From Scatophagus argus (Eukaryota; Chordata; Actinopteri; Scatophagidae), in contig NC_058506.1 of assembly GCF_020382885.2 (NCBI RefSeq), positions 19,260,318 to 19,324,317 on the forward strand: DNA of 64,000 nucleotides. The letters are read 5' to 3'. Position 1 is the stretch's first letter, and each line of letters starts with the position of its first letter. The notes below the pieces were generated by a model, which had not been told where the DNA came from, did not search any database, and saw nothing but the letters and a program-made list of their open reading frames with translations. Shown here in pieces: positions 35,974-46,056 of this stretch. The position numbers and the translations under genes were made by a program.

Positions 35974-36428
35974 AACAGTCGGAAATAAAGTGTTTCTACA
36001 TGAGCTCCTAATTGCTCTCCAACATGAACTTCAGCAGGACTTTCAGACTCTCCTGAAAGTTAAGCCGTCCCGCTCTTCTCTCGGCTTATTAAACTGCTTG
36101 TTGAGGTTAAAGAAGGATCGTGATTGGATATTATTTGATTCGACTCGGGCTCCAGCTGCTGTTGTAGCAACATATTTGATCAGTTTCAGATCTGGTCTGG
36201 GCGCCACCTGTGCGCCCCCTGCGCGCACCGGAAAGACGTCGCACTCACCGGAAGTCGTTCGCGTGATGGGCCACGCCCACTGCTGCGGCGTCAAGTGCGA
36301 ATTCCTTTGATCCGGATCATCAAAGGACACGGCTTTGAATCCTGTCTTCCTGTCCTTATAAACCGACCGTAGCGGCACACAATTGCTTAATCACGAGAAG
36401 TGAAGACAGAGCGGCAGACAACACGAAG
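35974..36428 (+). promoter_or_regulatory. TATA promoter of orphan gene C
   Basis: TATAAA lies at 36357-36362. The upstream 400 bp is nearly identical to the promoters of copies A and B. The distance to the ATG is 176 bp because of an insertion at 36429-36507. Confidence 0.6.
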
Positions 36429-36507
36429 ATTCAAGATTCAAAATTCAAGAGTCTTTATTGTCATTATCCAAGCACAACGAAATTTTGTGCAGATTCTCGG
36501 AACTGAG
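36429..36507 (-). mobile_element. LINE 3' end inserted in the 5' UTR of orphan gene C
   Basis: This stretch is absent from copies A and B at the same place. On the minus strand it reads as a 3' UTR (GTGCTTGGATAATGACAATA then AAGACTCTTGAAT) with a TTGAATC-type repeat tail. It lies between the promoter and the ATG. No clear target-site duplication was found. Confidence 0.65.
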
Positions 36508-36537
36508 AAGCATTTTACAAGTAGATGAACAGTCACT

Positions 36538-38433
36538 ATGTCTCAATCAGGACTCAAGGTGATCGCTGAAGTGAAATTTCCCCCAATCCCACCATGCAAG
36601 ATAATTATCAACCCATACGTACACCCTCTGGTTGAAGACCACTGGAGCAAAATCGTATCTGGCATTCATGACCAATATAGTGTCAATTTGCTGATTAGGA
36701 TGTGTGAGGATATTGTTAATTCATGTTCCATAACTATTCTGCAATATCTTGAGCCCATCGTTGCTGACTGGAAAAGGAAAGCCCCTCGAATATTCAGTCA
36801 TGTAGACCCTGACCAGTGTTTCTTTGGCATAATTAAGGAGGATGTCTTTGACAGTGTGAGACACGTCCTTCCACTTTGTTTCAGGTTTGCTTGTGAGAGC
36901 AGAGGTCTGCTTCATCAGTGCAATAGCTTAGACTTCTTCGCTGAGCTTATTGCCGAAGAGGTGACAGGAAGAGTCAACTTGTGCATAGCTGAAAAACTGA
37001 ACATCAGCCCTTCGTCTGATGTCAGCATGAATTTTGACTGTAACTGCATCCTTTTCCCAGCTGCTTATACTATGATGAGTGTAATTTCTAGTTCACTTGT
37101 ATGCATGTTTGAAGACACTTGTCAGTGTCCTTTGCAGAACAAAACCTTAAAGGAGGCAAACACCTGTCCAGCTACAGACTGCAAACAAGAAACACGAATG
37201 GAGCTAGCTATGACCTTGTCTAAGTGCACGTGCCCCTTTTGCACATCTATTGACTGTAGGTATCATATAATTATCCATTCACTTGCGTGCCACCAAACCT
37301 CAGACAGTACCAGTGCAAGGCGAGCCTTGGATTGTGGCCACACATCTGTAAGACCAATGCATAGGTGCGTAGAGCAGCATTTCTGTTCTATTGCGTATTC
37401 TACTTTGAACAAAGAGGTCTTAGACATTTTCACAGAGCTCACCACATTTTGCGCTCCAGATTCTAGTGAAAGTGAAAGTGAAAGTCTTGACAGTGAAGAG
37501 GACCTAAATGATTATGAGTGTGGCGATGTGATTTGGTCTCTGCCTAATGTCGCAGAAGCTGAAGATGATGAAGAAGCTGAAAATAATGAAGGAGCTGAAA
37601 ATAATGAAGGAGCTGCAGATTCTGATTTTAGTGAACACAGTGAAAGTACTGAAGATACTGAAGATACTGAGGATACTGAGGATACTGAGGATACTGAGGA
37701 TTCTGAACAAAGTGAGGATACTGAAGATAGTCATGGTGCTTATGTACTTAGCCATGACAGTTTACAAGAAGCAGTAGAAAGTCAGCAGAGTTCTGACCAC
37801 ACAAATACCAGAGACCAACCAGAAGACACGATCGACCAGATATCAATTGAAACTGCTGGCACTAAAGCGGGTTGTCCAAACGACGCAATTTCCCAGTCAG
37901 CCAGTGCGGCCTCACTGTGTGAAGCTCAGCCTGATGACTCCACAGCTGTGCCAGCGGTTTCTCCTGACAAATGTAGTTCTGAGTCAGCAACATCAGCAGA
38001 TGATCGTGACACAACGCACACACTGATCATCCTGCTGCTCGTTCGCTTCCTGCTGCATACGACAAAGAAGGCCAGGACGTCGCTGCCCCAAGAGGATTTC
38101 AATAGGATCATCAAGAATTTGAGTAATGAGGCGATGGAAGAAATCGAGTTCACCGACATTGCCGTCAGCCCAGACGGTGGAACTCTGAAGAAGATCTCCA
38201 AGGCTTTGTTCAGAGATCTGCGCCAGCAGTTTGGCTCTGCAGAGGAGCTCCTGAAAGCAATGGCATCACAGGATCCAGCTGCTGATGATGTTGTTATCCA
38301 GGCCTTGAAGACTCACCTGACTGGGAATGCTGTAACGACAAAGAAGAACGCTGTTGTCGGGTTCTTTTCATCCGTGGGCAAAGCTCTTACGAAGCCCTTC
38401 AGAGCTTGCTTCGGTGGTAGATCGACCTCATAA
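36538..38433 (+). CDS. Orphan acidic-repeat protein, copy C (631 aa, intronless)
   Basis: Third member of the unrecognised family. The start ATG at 36538 (MSQSGLKVIAEVKFPP) aligns with copy B. Residues 1-200 are about 60% identical to A and B, keeping HWSKIVSGIHDQ, HVDPDQCFFG and LVCMFEDTCQC. C then has an extra cysteine/histidine-rich stretch (residues about 203-285, including CTCPFCTSIDCRYH) that A and B lack. The LNKEVLDIFTEL block, an acidic tract with about six EDT units (residues about 355-400), the hydrophobic run and the basic tail follow. From about 37720 to the stop it is almost identical to B. An amphipathic C-terminal helix is likely from the sequence. No known enzyme motif is visible; function is unknown. 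Confidence 0.8.
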   Translation: MSQSGLKVIAEVKFPPIPPCKIIINPYVHPLVEDHWSKIVSGIHDQYSVNLLIRMCEDIVNSCSITILQYLEPIVADWKRKAPRIFSHVDPDQCFFGIIKEDVFDSVRHVLPLCFRFACESRGLLHQCNSLDFFAELIAEEVTGRVNLCIAEKLNISPSSDVSMNFDCNCILFPAAYTMMSVISSSLVCMFEDTCQCPLQNKTLKEANTCPATDCKQETRMELAMTLSKCTCPFCTSIDCRYHIIIHSLACHQTSDSTSARRALDCGHTSVRPMHRCVEQHFCSIAYSTLNKEVLDIFTELTTFCAPDSSESESESLDSEEDLNDYECGDVIWSLPNVAEAEDDEEAENNEGAENNEGAADSDFSEHSESTEDTEDTEDTEDTEDTEDSEQSEDTEDSHGAYVLSHDSLQEAVESQQSSDHTNTRDQPEDTIDQISIETAGTKAGCPNDAISQSASAASLCEAQPDDSTAVPAVSPDKCSSESATSADDRDTTHTLIILLLVRFLLHTTKKARTSLPQEDFNRIIKNLSNEAMEEIEFTDIAVSPDGGTLKKISKALFRDLRQQFGSAEELLKAMASQDPAADDVVIQALKTHLTGNAVTTKKNAVVGFFSSVGKALTKPFRACFGGRSTS

Positions 38434-38554
38434 CAGATCCCGTCTTCTTCCGCGCCAAAATTCCATGCCATTTTGGCTCATTGTGTTTGCCTGTTCATTG
38501 GTGTGGACAGGCCAACACCTGGACAGCCAAATAGGACGACATCAAATAGGACGA

Positions 38555-38619
38555 CATCTCATCACGATGAGAACACCTGGAGAGAGCACCTGTTCACGTG
38601 TTCTCATCGTGATGACATG
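38555..38619 (+). other. Conserved 3' UTR hairpin, copy C
   Basis: Arms 38555-38576 and 38598-38619, 21 of 22 paired, with a 21-nt loop. Just before it is a 15-nt direct repeat (AAATAGGACGACATC, twice at about 38529-38558). Confidence 0.75.
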
Positions 38620-38704
38620 AAAAGGACATGAGGTGCCTCAACAATTCACACTGCGACTTCACGGCAGCAAGGTGAAGGTTTGCTGCCTTCACACCTGTTG
38701 GTGA

Positions 38705-38785
38705 GGTGTGTATGTGTGTGTGCTCTCTCCATGTTGGTAAGGGTTTTCCCCGGGTGCTCCGGTTTCTTCCCACATTCCTAAAAAA
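38705..38785 (+). repeat. SINE-like repeat fragment at the 3' end of copy C block
   Basis: Forward-oriented counterpart of 13141-13215, with CTCTCCATGTTGG and GTGCTCCGGTTTCTTCCCAC. A plus-strand AATAAA follows at about 38850 and may serve gene C. Confidence 0.55.
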
Positions 38786-39054
38786 AACGATTGATTGGAC
38801 ACTTTAAATTCCCCCATAATATGAAATGTCTTATGAACCTATGTGTTTGAAATAAATTATAAGCTTATACGATGCTGTCTGAGATTAGAATATATTCTGT
38901 AATATTTTGATTCGACTTGTCGTTTAAAATATATGATAAAAAAAATATATGTGATATGTGATATCAAATATATGTGAAAATGATATTGTGAGCATCATTT
39001 TATATAATGACTGCACAAACCAACTTCATCTGTTGGGAAAAAATTAATAAATTA

Positions 39055-40195
39055 AAAAATTAATAAATAATGTTATGTTAAGCTCCACTGTAAGAAATCT
39101 AGGAGTTATCTTTGACCAGGACATGTCCTTTAACTCGCACATTGCAAATATTTCAAAGACTGCATTCTTTCACCTCCGAAATATCGCAAAGATTAGGCAC
39201 ATCCTGAGTCAGAAAGATGCAGAAAAATTAGTCCATGCATTCATTACATCTAGACTGGATTACTGTAACTCCCTTCTATCAGGCTGCCCCAGTAAATCCA
39301 TAAAAACTCTCCAGCTAATCCAGAACGCTGCAGCACGACTACTGACAAGAACCAGCATGAGAGACCATATTTCTCCTGTTCTGGCTTCTCTACATTGGCT
39401 ACCTGTAAAATTCAGGATAGATTTTAAAATTCTCCTCCTCACTTATAAAGCCCTGAACGGTCAGGCACCATCCTATCTTAAAGAGTTAATAGTACCCTAT
39501 TATCCCACCAGAACTTTGCGTTCCCAAAATGCAGGGCTACTTGTGGTTCCTAGAGTCCTCAAAAGTAGACTGGGAACCAGAGCCTTTAGTTATCAAGCTC
39601 CTCTGCTATGGAACCATCTTCCGGTTTCGGTCCGGGAGGCGGACACCCTCTCTATATTTAAGAGTAGACTAAAAACTTTCCTCTTTGATAAAGCTTATAG
39701 TTAGGGCTGGCCTAGGCCGGCCCCTAGTTATGCTGCTATAGGCTTAGACTGCCGGGGGCCCTCCCATGACGCACTGAGCTCTTTCTTCCTCTCCCTCTCC
39801 TTCTGCACACATTCATGTCCCATTAATGCATATTACTAACTCAACTTCTTCCCTGGAGTCCCTGTGCTTTCTTGTCCCGCAGATTCCTAGCGATCATGAC
39901 TGGACCTCCTGCTGCGGTCCTGCTGTCGTCCTGCTCAAAACCTACTGCAATTACTACTGTTTAGTCATAATCTGATTTAAATCTGTTAAGACTCAGTACA
40001 GCTACTACCATTATTGTCACTACCATTGTTATCAAAATCACCATAATACCTTCTGTATACTTCATTGTCATTATCATTATCTACATTTCGATACTTCTGG
40101 TATTATTACTGCTGCTATGCATCTCTGCTTGTGTGCTCCTTCTCTCACGCCCCACCCCCTCTGCCTCTCTCCCTTGCTCTCTCTGTCGCTCTCCT

Positions 40196-40243
<48 letters not shown>

Positions 40244-40490
40244 ACCGGTCAAGGCAGATGGCCGCCCATCTTGAGCCGGGGTCTGCTCCGAGGTTTCTGC
40301 CTTCTAAAAGGCAGTTTTTCCTCGCCACTGTCGCCAAGTGCTTGCTCAAGGGGGAATGTTGGGCTCTCTCTATTTTACAATTTAATTAAAGAGTTTGGTC
40401 TAGACCTGCTCTAATTGGAAAGTGTCATGAGATAACTTTTGTTGTGAATTGGCGCTATATAAATAAACTGAATTGAATTGAATTGAATTA
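39055..40490 (+). mobile_element. L2-type LINE, 5'-truncated, complete C-terminus and 3' UTR
   Basis: An open frame from 39075 to 39704 encodes the ORF2 C-terminus: VRNLGVIFDQDMSFNSHI, RLDYCNSLLSGCP, LHWLPVKFRIDFKILLLTYK and FKSRLKTFLFDKAYS. The 3' UTR contains a (CT)n run at 40195-40238 and ends with a GAATT repeat tail at about 40470-40489. The C-terminal frame is intact, so the insertion is fairly young. Confidence 0.85.
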
Positions 40491-40562
40491 AGCCCTTTGA
40501 GACAAACTGCTTGTAAAAATGGGCTATACAAATAAAGTTGACTTGACTTGACTTGACTTGAA
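40490..40562 (+). mobile_element. 3' end of another short retroelement, (ACTTG)n tail
   Basis: The sequence GGGCTATACAAATAAAGTTG is followed by four ACTTG units. It is a very short 3' terminus abutting the L2 tail, either a nested insertion or a template jump. Confidence 0.5.
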
Positions 40563-40629
40563 ATAAATTAAATAATTCTACTGTAGGCTTTTCTCAGTTA
40601 ATGTCGAAATATTTTCACCTCTCACCTTT

Positions 40630-41118
40630 CACCCATTCATTGCAATCTCGGGTGATTTCAACCATATTAACCTGGACAAAACACTCCCCACTTTCACTCA
40701 GTTTGTGAACTGTCCTACCAGAGAGGGAAGAACAATAGATCTGCTGTATGCTAACGCAAAGGACTGTTACAGCTCTTCCCCCCTCCCCCCACTAGGCAGG
40801 TCAGATCACAACCTGATCCACCTCTCCCCCTGCTATGTGCCTCTCGTAAAGCGTCTGCCCGCAACTTCAAGGACTGTGAGGAGATGGACAGACGAGGCGA
40901 ATGAGACACTCCAGGGCTGTTTTGAGGTGACAGACTGGCAGGCACTCCGTGAGCCCCACGGCGAGGACATTGATGGGCTCACTGAGTGCATCACTGCCTA
41001 CATAAACTTCTGTGTGGACACCATTGTCCCAACCACAACGGTAAAGTGTTATTACAAGAATTTCCCTCCAGGGATTAATAAAGGAATTCTGATTCTGATT
41101 CTGATTCTGATTAGGTCT
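40630..41118 (+). mobile_element. LINE endonuclease fragment joined to a LINE 3' tail
   Basis: The translation contains AP-endonuclease motifs ISGDFNHINLDKTLPTF, EGRTIDLLYANAKDC and GRSDHNLIHLSPC. The reading then passes straight into GGGATTAATAAAGGAATTC plus (TGATTC)n at about 41086-41118. Reverse transcriptase is missing, so this is an internally deleted copy. Confidence 0.75.
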
Positions 41119-42695
41119 ATTAATTCTAGAGCTGCTCTGTATGCTGTATATTTTGATTTTCCAATGTTCCAAACAGCTCCACCCTGTGGTGACATGCAGA
41201 CACTGCACCACAGTCAGACACGGACAAGCTGGTAAAAGCTTAAATATTATAATCTAGAAGTTTGATTTTACCAGCCCAACCGAACAAAGAAGAAGAAATA
41301 ATCTGATACAGAAACAATCACAGCATATAATTTATTGGAGTGAGGACTGAATTTATATAAAGCCCAACCCATTCTGTCAAAGAGAGGAAAAAAAATCTTA
41401 TAACTTCCACCATAGAAATTCATCAAGTGAACAAGCGTAAGGGTTAAGAGACAGCAATGACACACGAAAGTGCAAATGGTAAGTGGAAGTGAAGAGAAAA
41501 TGTACAAAAATATTTATAGATTTTCTTCTCCTGTCAGACGGCCACAATTTCCACACTCAAAGTTTGCGACAAAACATCTTGACGAAAACATTATAAGCAG
41601 GGCGTTCGTTTCGCTGAGCAATCAAACCAATGAACTAAACATGCGGATAAAATGATTTTACCGCAGGATCTCAGGCTGTGATCAGGAGGTGATGACATCA
41701 TGCTAACTGGCTGAAATCCAATGCTAAGTCAATGGCTGATATCTTCTCAGTTTGATCGGCGTGACAGCAGGACAAGGGAAAACAAACACAAGCAGACAAA
41801 CAGTCTGCAGGGAAGGAATCACTGATGTGAATGTCTGAATGGAGGCATGGGGGGAGGAAAATGGGAGGAAACATGTCACAAGTTTTATATTACTTCTGAA
41901 TTAAAACAGTAGGATAGATTGAAAAGTCTACTGATGTAAAAAGTTTAAATACCAAATGAAAAAATCTGATTGCATGGCACACTGGGGGGACATTTTGAAG
42001 AGGTTCTCCTGTGTTGTCAAACTATTCTCTGACTTCAACCAATCACAAGTTCTCTTTCAGGAAGCGCTACACAAAAGAACAAAAAAAGCTGTTAAAAGTT
42101 TCTGGTAAAATTAGGATGCACACAGGATGTTTTACAAAACGGATGCAGGTAATTAGAGTGAATTTCTATTAATAAAAAATGAATAAACAATAAAATGAGT
42201 AAATAAATTTAAAAAACAGCCAAAGGTGACGGTGATTACGCGTCATACTGATGGAACTGACGCAATCTGTGGATTTGCATCGGGGGAAACCTTTCTCACC
42301 CTCTCTGGTTGAAAGAGACGGAGAGATTTAAAATATTTGGTCAACAAATTCGAGACTCGGAGCACTTAGCAACAGTTCACGTAAAAACACAAAATCAAAG
42401 TAAAACATGCCAGCGTGAGCAATGCTTTTTGTTTTTTGAGCAGGAATGGACAACAGGGTCTTTTCAATCAAATCAATAGATCAAACCAGGTTGACATTAA
42501 AAGCCGCACTCTTTAAAAATAATTAGAAAAATAACCAGGAAACCTAAAACATAAAATTCCCCAACATTGTTCTAAAATAACTTTAACAACACTAACACAA
42601 TCTCAGAGGTGAACTACAGGACGGCTCAAAGGCTGGTCATGTGACAGCAAACCCTGCTGCGATCCGACACTCATCAGCTCACGGCGACACAACAT

Positions 42696-42711
42696 GGGGG
42701 GGGGGGGGGGG
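42696..42711 (+). repeat. Poly-G run (16 G)
   Basis: A homopolymer of 16 G on the plus strand. It can form a G-quadruplex in DNA, and is C-rich in the slc25a14-sense transcript. It is also a typical assembly or sequencing weak spot. Confidence 0.9.
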
Positions 42712-44072
42712 AATTAAAGGATCAGTTCACACAAATTACCTGAAAACAAACAAACAAAAAAAACCCCAAAAACCCCACCACAGATATGATATGAGGGAGT
42801 GAAGTGTCACAACAATATTTACATTCACGCAACATGCAAAAATGTGCACAAAGAAAGAAGTTGTTGGTGAGCATAAAAGAAACCTTTACAAGCAGCTGCG
42901 TGAACCATTTTGAGATCTGCTTTTTCTTCAGTGTGGATGAAACACAAAAGCAGACTCACTGGACCTGCGACCTCACCCTAAGCGCTGCACTCACATTAAC
43001 TCAGCACTCACACACTGAACATCTGAGAGCCGATTCTTCACTCGGTGGAAACTCTTTACTACCAATTTGTGGTTTACTAAACAAGCTGATTAAACTTAAA
43101 CTTCACACAGTTTACAGGAAGGTAAATGTTGTGCAGATGAATCTAGATAACTAGATATTTTTCTGTATTCCAGTACTATGCATGACTGTTAACAGAAGCT
43201 TTAAATGGCTCAGGAAAGCACGACCGCTGAGGTAGCCCCGAACACATTTCCCCACAGATGCATCGAAATGCTTTGAAACTGGTTTCCGAAAAATTCCCGT
43301 TACACTGAGGGTCTGTAGAAGGTAACTACAGTCCCTTTGACACGTACAGTCTATCTGTGAAATGTTCAGAAACGTTTCCTGCACGTATTAGAGTGTGAAT
43401 GGCAGCAAGGAAATCTCTACCACTTCTACAACTTCCCTCTTAAAGGCTGCGTGAGATTTCAGGGAAAATGCTGGTACGACTGCATTGAGAATGAAAGCAG
43501 TAACTTCTGCCTGACACAAGACTCTGATGGTGGTGTATTTGAACCTTGTTTAGTGCCACAAAAACATAACATACTAGTAAGCAAACTAATATACTATTAT
43601 TATACTATTTTATTAATATAAAATAACAGGAAGGCGCATGATAGACGACACTGAGATAACGGTGCCTAAATCTAACCAAACTGCAAAGGTTCCCAGGGTG
43701 TGTGATGTACTAAATGTGTCCTCCGTCTGTTGAGCTTTATGGTGGCTGTCACTGCTGTCAGCTGGACTGTCTTTCGCCCCATCTATCCTGCATTTCCATG
43801 GCATGTGTGAAAAGGCGGAAGACAGAAATGTTCCTCAATGTAGCTGCATGTGTGAACAGTGAAAATCACTCGCCGTGCCTGAAAGGTTAGGAGCTGTGTG
43901 TCCGAAGAAAAATACTAAACCCACACACTCAAACTCAATACAGTAATGAGACATGAGTACAGGCAGAGGAGGATATCATATGACATCATAAACAGGCCAT
44001 CAACATAAAGTGTAAGGCTGTAACAGTGCGCCTCTGGCAAGACTGCATTAAAATACCTTAACATCAAACTCA

Positions 44073-44078
44073 GGCGCG

Positions 44079-44127
<49 letters not shown>
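44073..44127 (+). repeat. Compound (GC)n(AC)n microsatellite
   Basis: About seven GC dinucleotides run into about 21 AC dinucleotides. Both are alternating purine-pyrimidine tracts, able to adopt Z-DNA. Confidence 0.95.
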
Positions 44128-44128
<1 letters not shown>

Positions 44129-46056
44129 CCCTCAGTAAAATCAACTGAATCCATCACCTCGCAGTCAGATAAAATGTAAAACAGTCAGATGCTGCTGGGA
44201 AACCACAGCTCATGGAAAGGAAGAGTGACCTTCTGGTGGATACACATTTTACCTCCTATTGGTGGCTTTGGGTATGCAGATGTTGGATTCTGCAGTCAGG
44301 ATCAGATTTCTCAGTGCCTGTGAGATTTCTGCTGCTGCATCTCAGGCTAAAAGGGCAACGTGTTTTTAACCAAGATGAGGAAACGTGTGAAGGCAAAAGC
44401 TCATTCACAAAATCCCGACAACGTAGAAGAAAGCAAATAAAGAGGTGAGACTGAAAACGAGGATGGACGAAATATGACTGAGACAGAATCAAGCTGGGTT
44501 ATGGTCTCAGATATAACAAACCAACTACAGCACAGAACAGGACACAGCAGCACACGTGGAGCATAGCAAGTGCTGTGGAAGCTAATTATAAAATATTTCC
44601 ATCAGTTAATGAATCCAGCAGGTTTGTGCCGTCACAACAGATGAAATACGACTTTCAGGACGCCTAACCTAAAACACACCCAGCTGTGATCAGGAGGACC
44701 AAAAGATAAGAAAATAAATACCTTAAAGCTTTTGAAACAAATAAAAAGTACTTTGAAAATATAATATTTGACTTTTAAAAAAAAAAGGCTTGGTGACGCA
44801 GATGGACAGAAGGGTGAGGGGGAAGCTGCACTCCTGTTTCGTACAAATCAAACGAGGGACAATTTGTATTTGCGAATAACTCATAATACGTGTAAGGATA
44901 ACTGTTCAGATATCGTTCAGAGCTTAAAATACAATTTAAAAAAAAAAAAATCCATTTGGTTTGTTTTAGTTTTTCTTGTAAAGAATTTTACACAAACTCA
45001 GAGTATCAGCAAACATAACAACTTTCAGAAGTATCTGCAAATAAATTCAACCCCATTTGGTAATAACTAATTTTGGCACAAAGGCCCTCTTTCCCACTTC
45101 CTGTCCACATCGACTGCCACGAGTGACACGACAGCAAGAGCAGTGCAACAAGGCAGCATACGTACACCTGGACATGCGTTAGATAAAGTACATCCACCTC
45201 CGTGTGCGACCGAGTTTGTACAGCGACTCACACTATGTGCTGGATCAGGAACGGAAGTGTGGAGGCAAGCATCGCTCACAAGCCATCGGCTGGCAACACT
45301 GCAGCAGGCTGGAGGTGAACAAAGCGACAAAAATAAATGTCTCTTCAGCAAAGATAAAGATTAAAAAAACCTTCATTCGTAGTGACTGATCTGAATTGAA
45401 TATTTCCTGAAAATAAAAAAAATAAATAAATGAGTGAAAAATTCTGACAGAAGTTAATGAAATGCGATCACTCCACATTCATCAGTTAAATCTGACATAG
45501 TTCCCGATCGCATTTCCCGCGGAGCCAATGCAATTAAAAATACAGGCTTCCTACATGTCATTACATTTTTAAACTTCACAATCTTTTCTCCTTTTTTAAA
45601 AATTCCTCAAACCGTCTGTAACGGCATTCTGCAAATCCTGGGCTTACAATTAAACTGATTCCCCTGTGTTTTCCCAGATCTGTGAAGCAATCCCGAGGAA
45701 ACGAAGTTCACAAGACTCCAGCCACCTAATAGACAGGGGTAAACTCTGTCTTTCTCATCAGCTCAACAGAATGAGGCTCATCTTCCAAACTTTTGCTACA
45801 ACCAAATATTTAGCTGCCTGGGGAGTCCGTAAAGCAGTACGATAACAGAAGCAGTGACAATAAATAAAAAGAACTCAACATAAGCTTTGGATGAGCGCGA
45901 GGAGATGACTGATACCGTAACGTATCACTGGTATGAGTGTGAAGGGAGTGTGAATAAACTGGTGTGAAATCTCCAGGTGCTGCTGTGCTCACACCCCACT
46001 TATACACTTATGTGACACGGTCTGACAGACCGGTCAAGTCCCGCTTCCTGCTGCTG

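Larger units (their letters stand above)
35974..38793 (+). repeat. Inverted third copy of the orphan-gene block
   Basis: Homology to A and B begins at 35974 and ends at 38793 (AACGATTGAT), covering promoter, ORF, hairpin and SINE fragment. The orientation is opposite to A and B. The LINE tail present next to A and B is absent, so about 2.8 kb may be the minimal ancestral unit. No terminal inverted repeats or clear target-site duplications were seen. Confidence 0.8.
41300..46056 (-). other. Probable long 3' UTR / downstream region of slc25a14
   Basis: This region of about 4.7 kb has no exon-like ORF and few transposons. AATAAA on the minus strand at about 41336-41331 could end a long 3' UTR, but internal signals are also possible. 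It contains a 16-G run at 42696-42711 and a GC/CA microsatellite at 44073-44127. Confidence 0.35.

Noticed and set aside
37600-37740. Regular tandem repeat considered as a CRISPR-like array
   Set aside because: The units are 9-nt coding repeats without spacers, in a vertebrate nuclear genome.
37504-37777. Repetitive frames opposite and within the acidic repeat of copy C (ILSILSIFS and ILRILRIL patterns)
   Set aside because: Low-complexity translations of the EDT-coding nucleotide repeat in other frames.
35974-38793. The orphan-gene block as an autonomous transposon
   Set aside because: No terminal inverted repeats, no convincing target-site duplications and no transposase or RT motifs. A/B spread is explained by tandem duplication.
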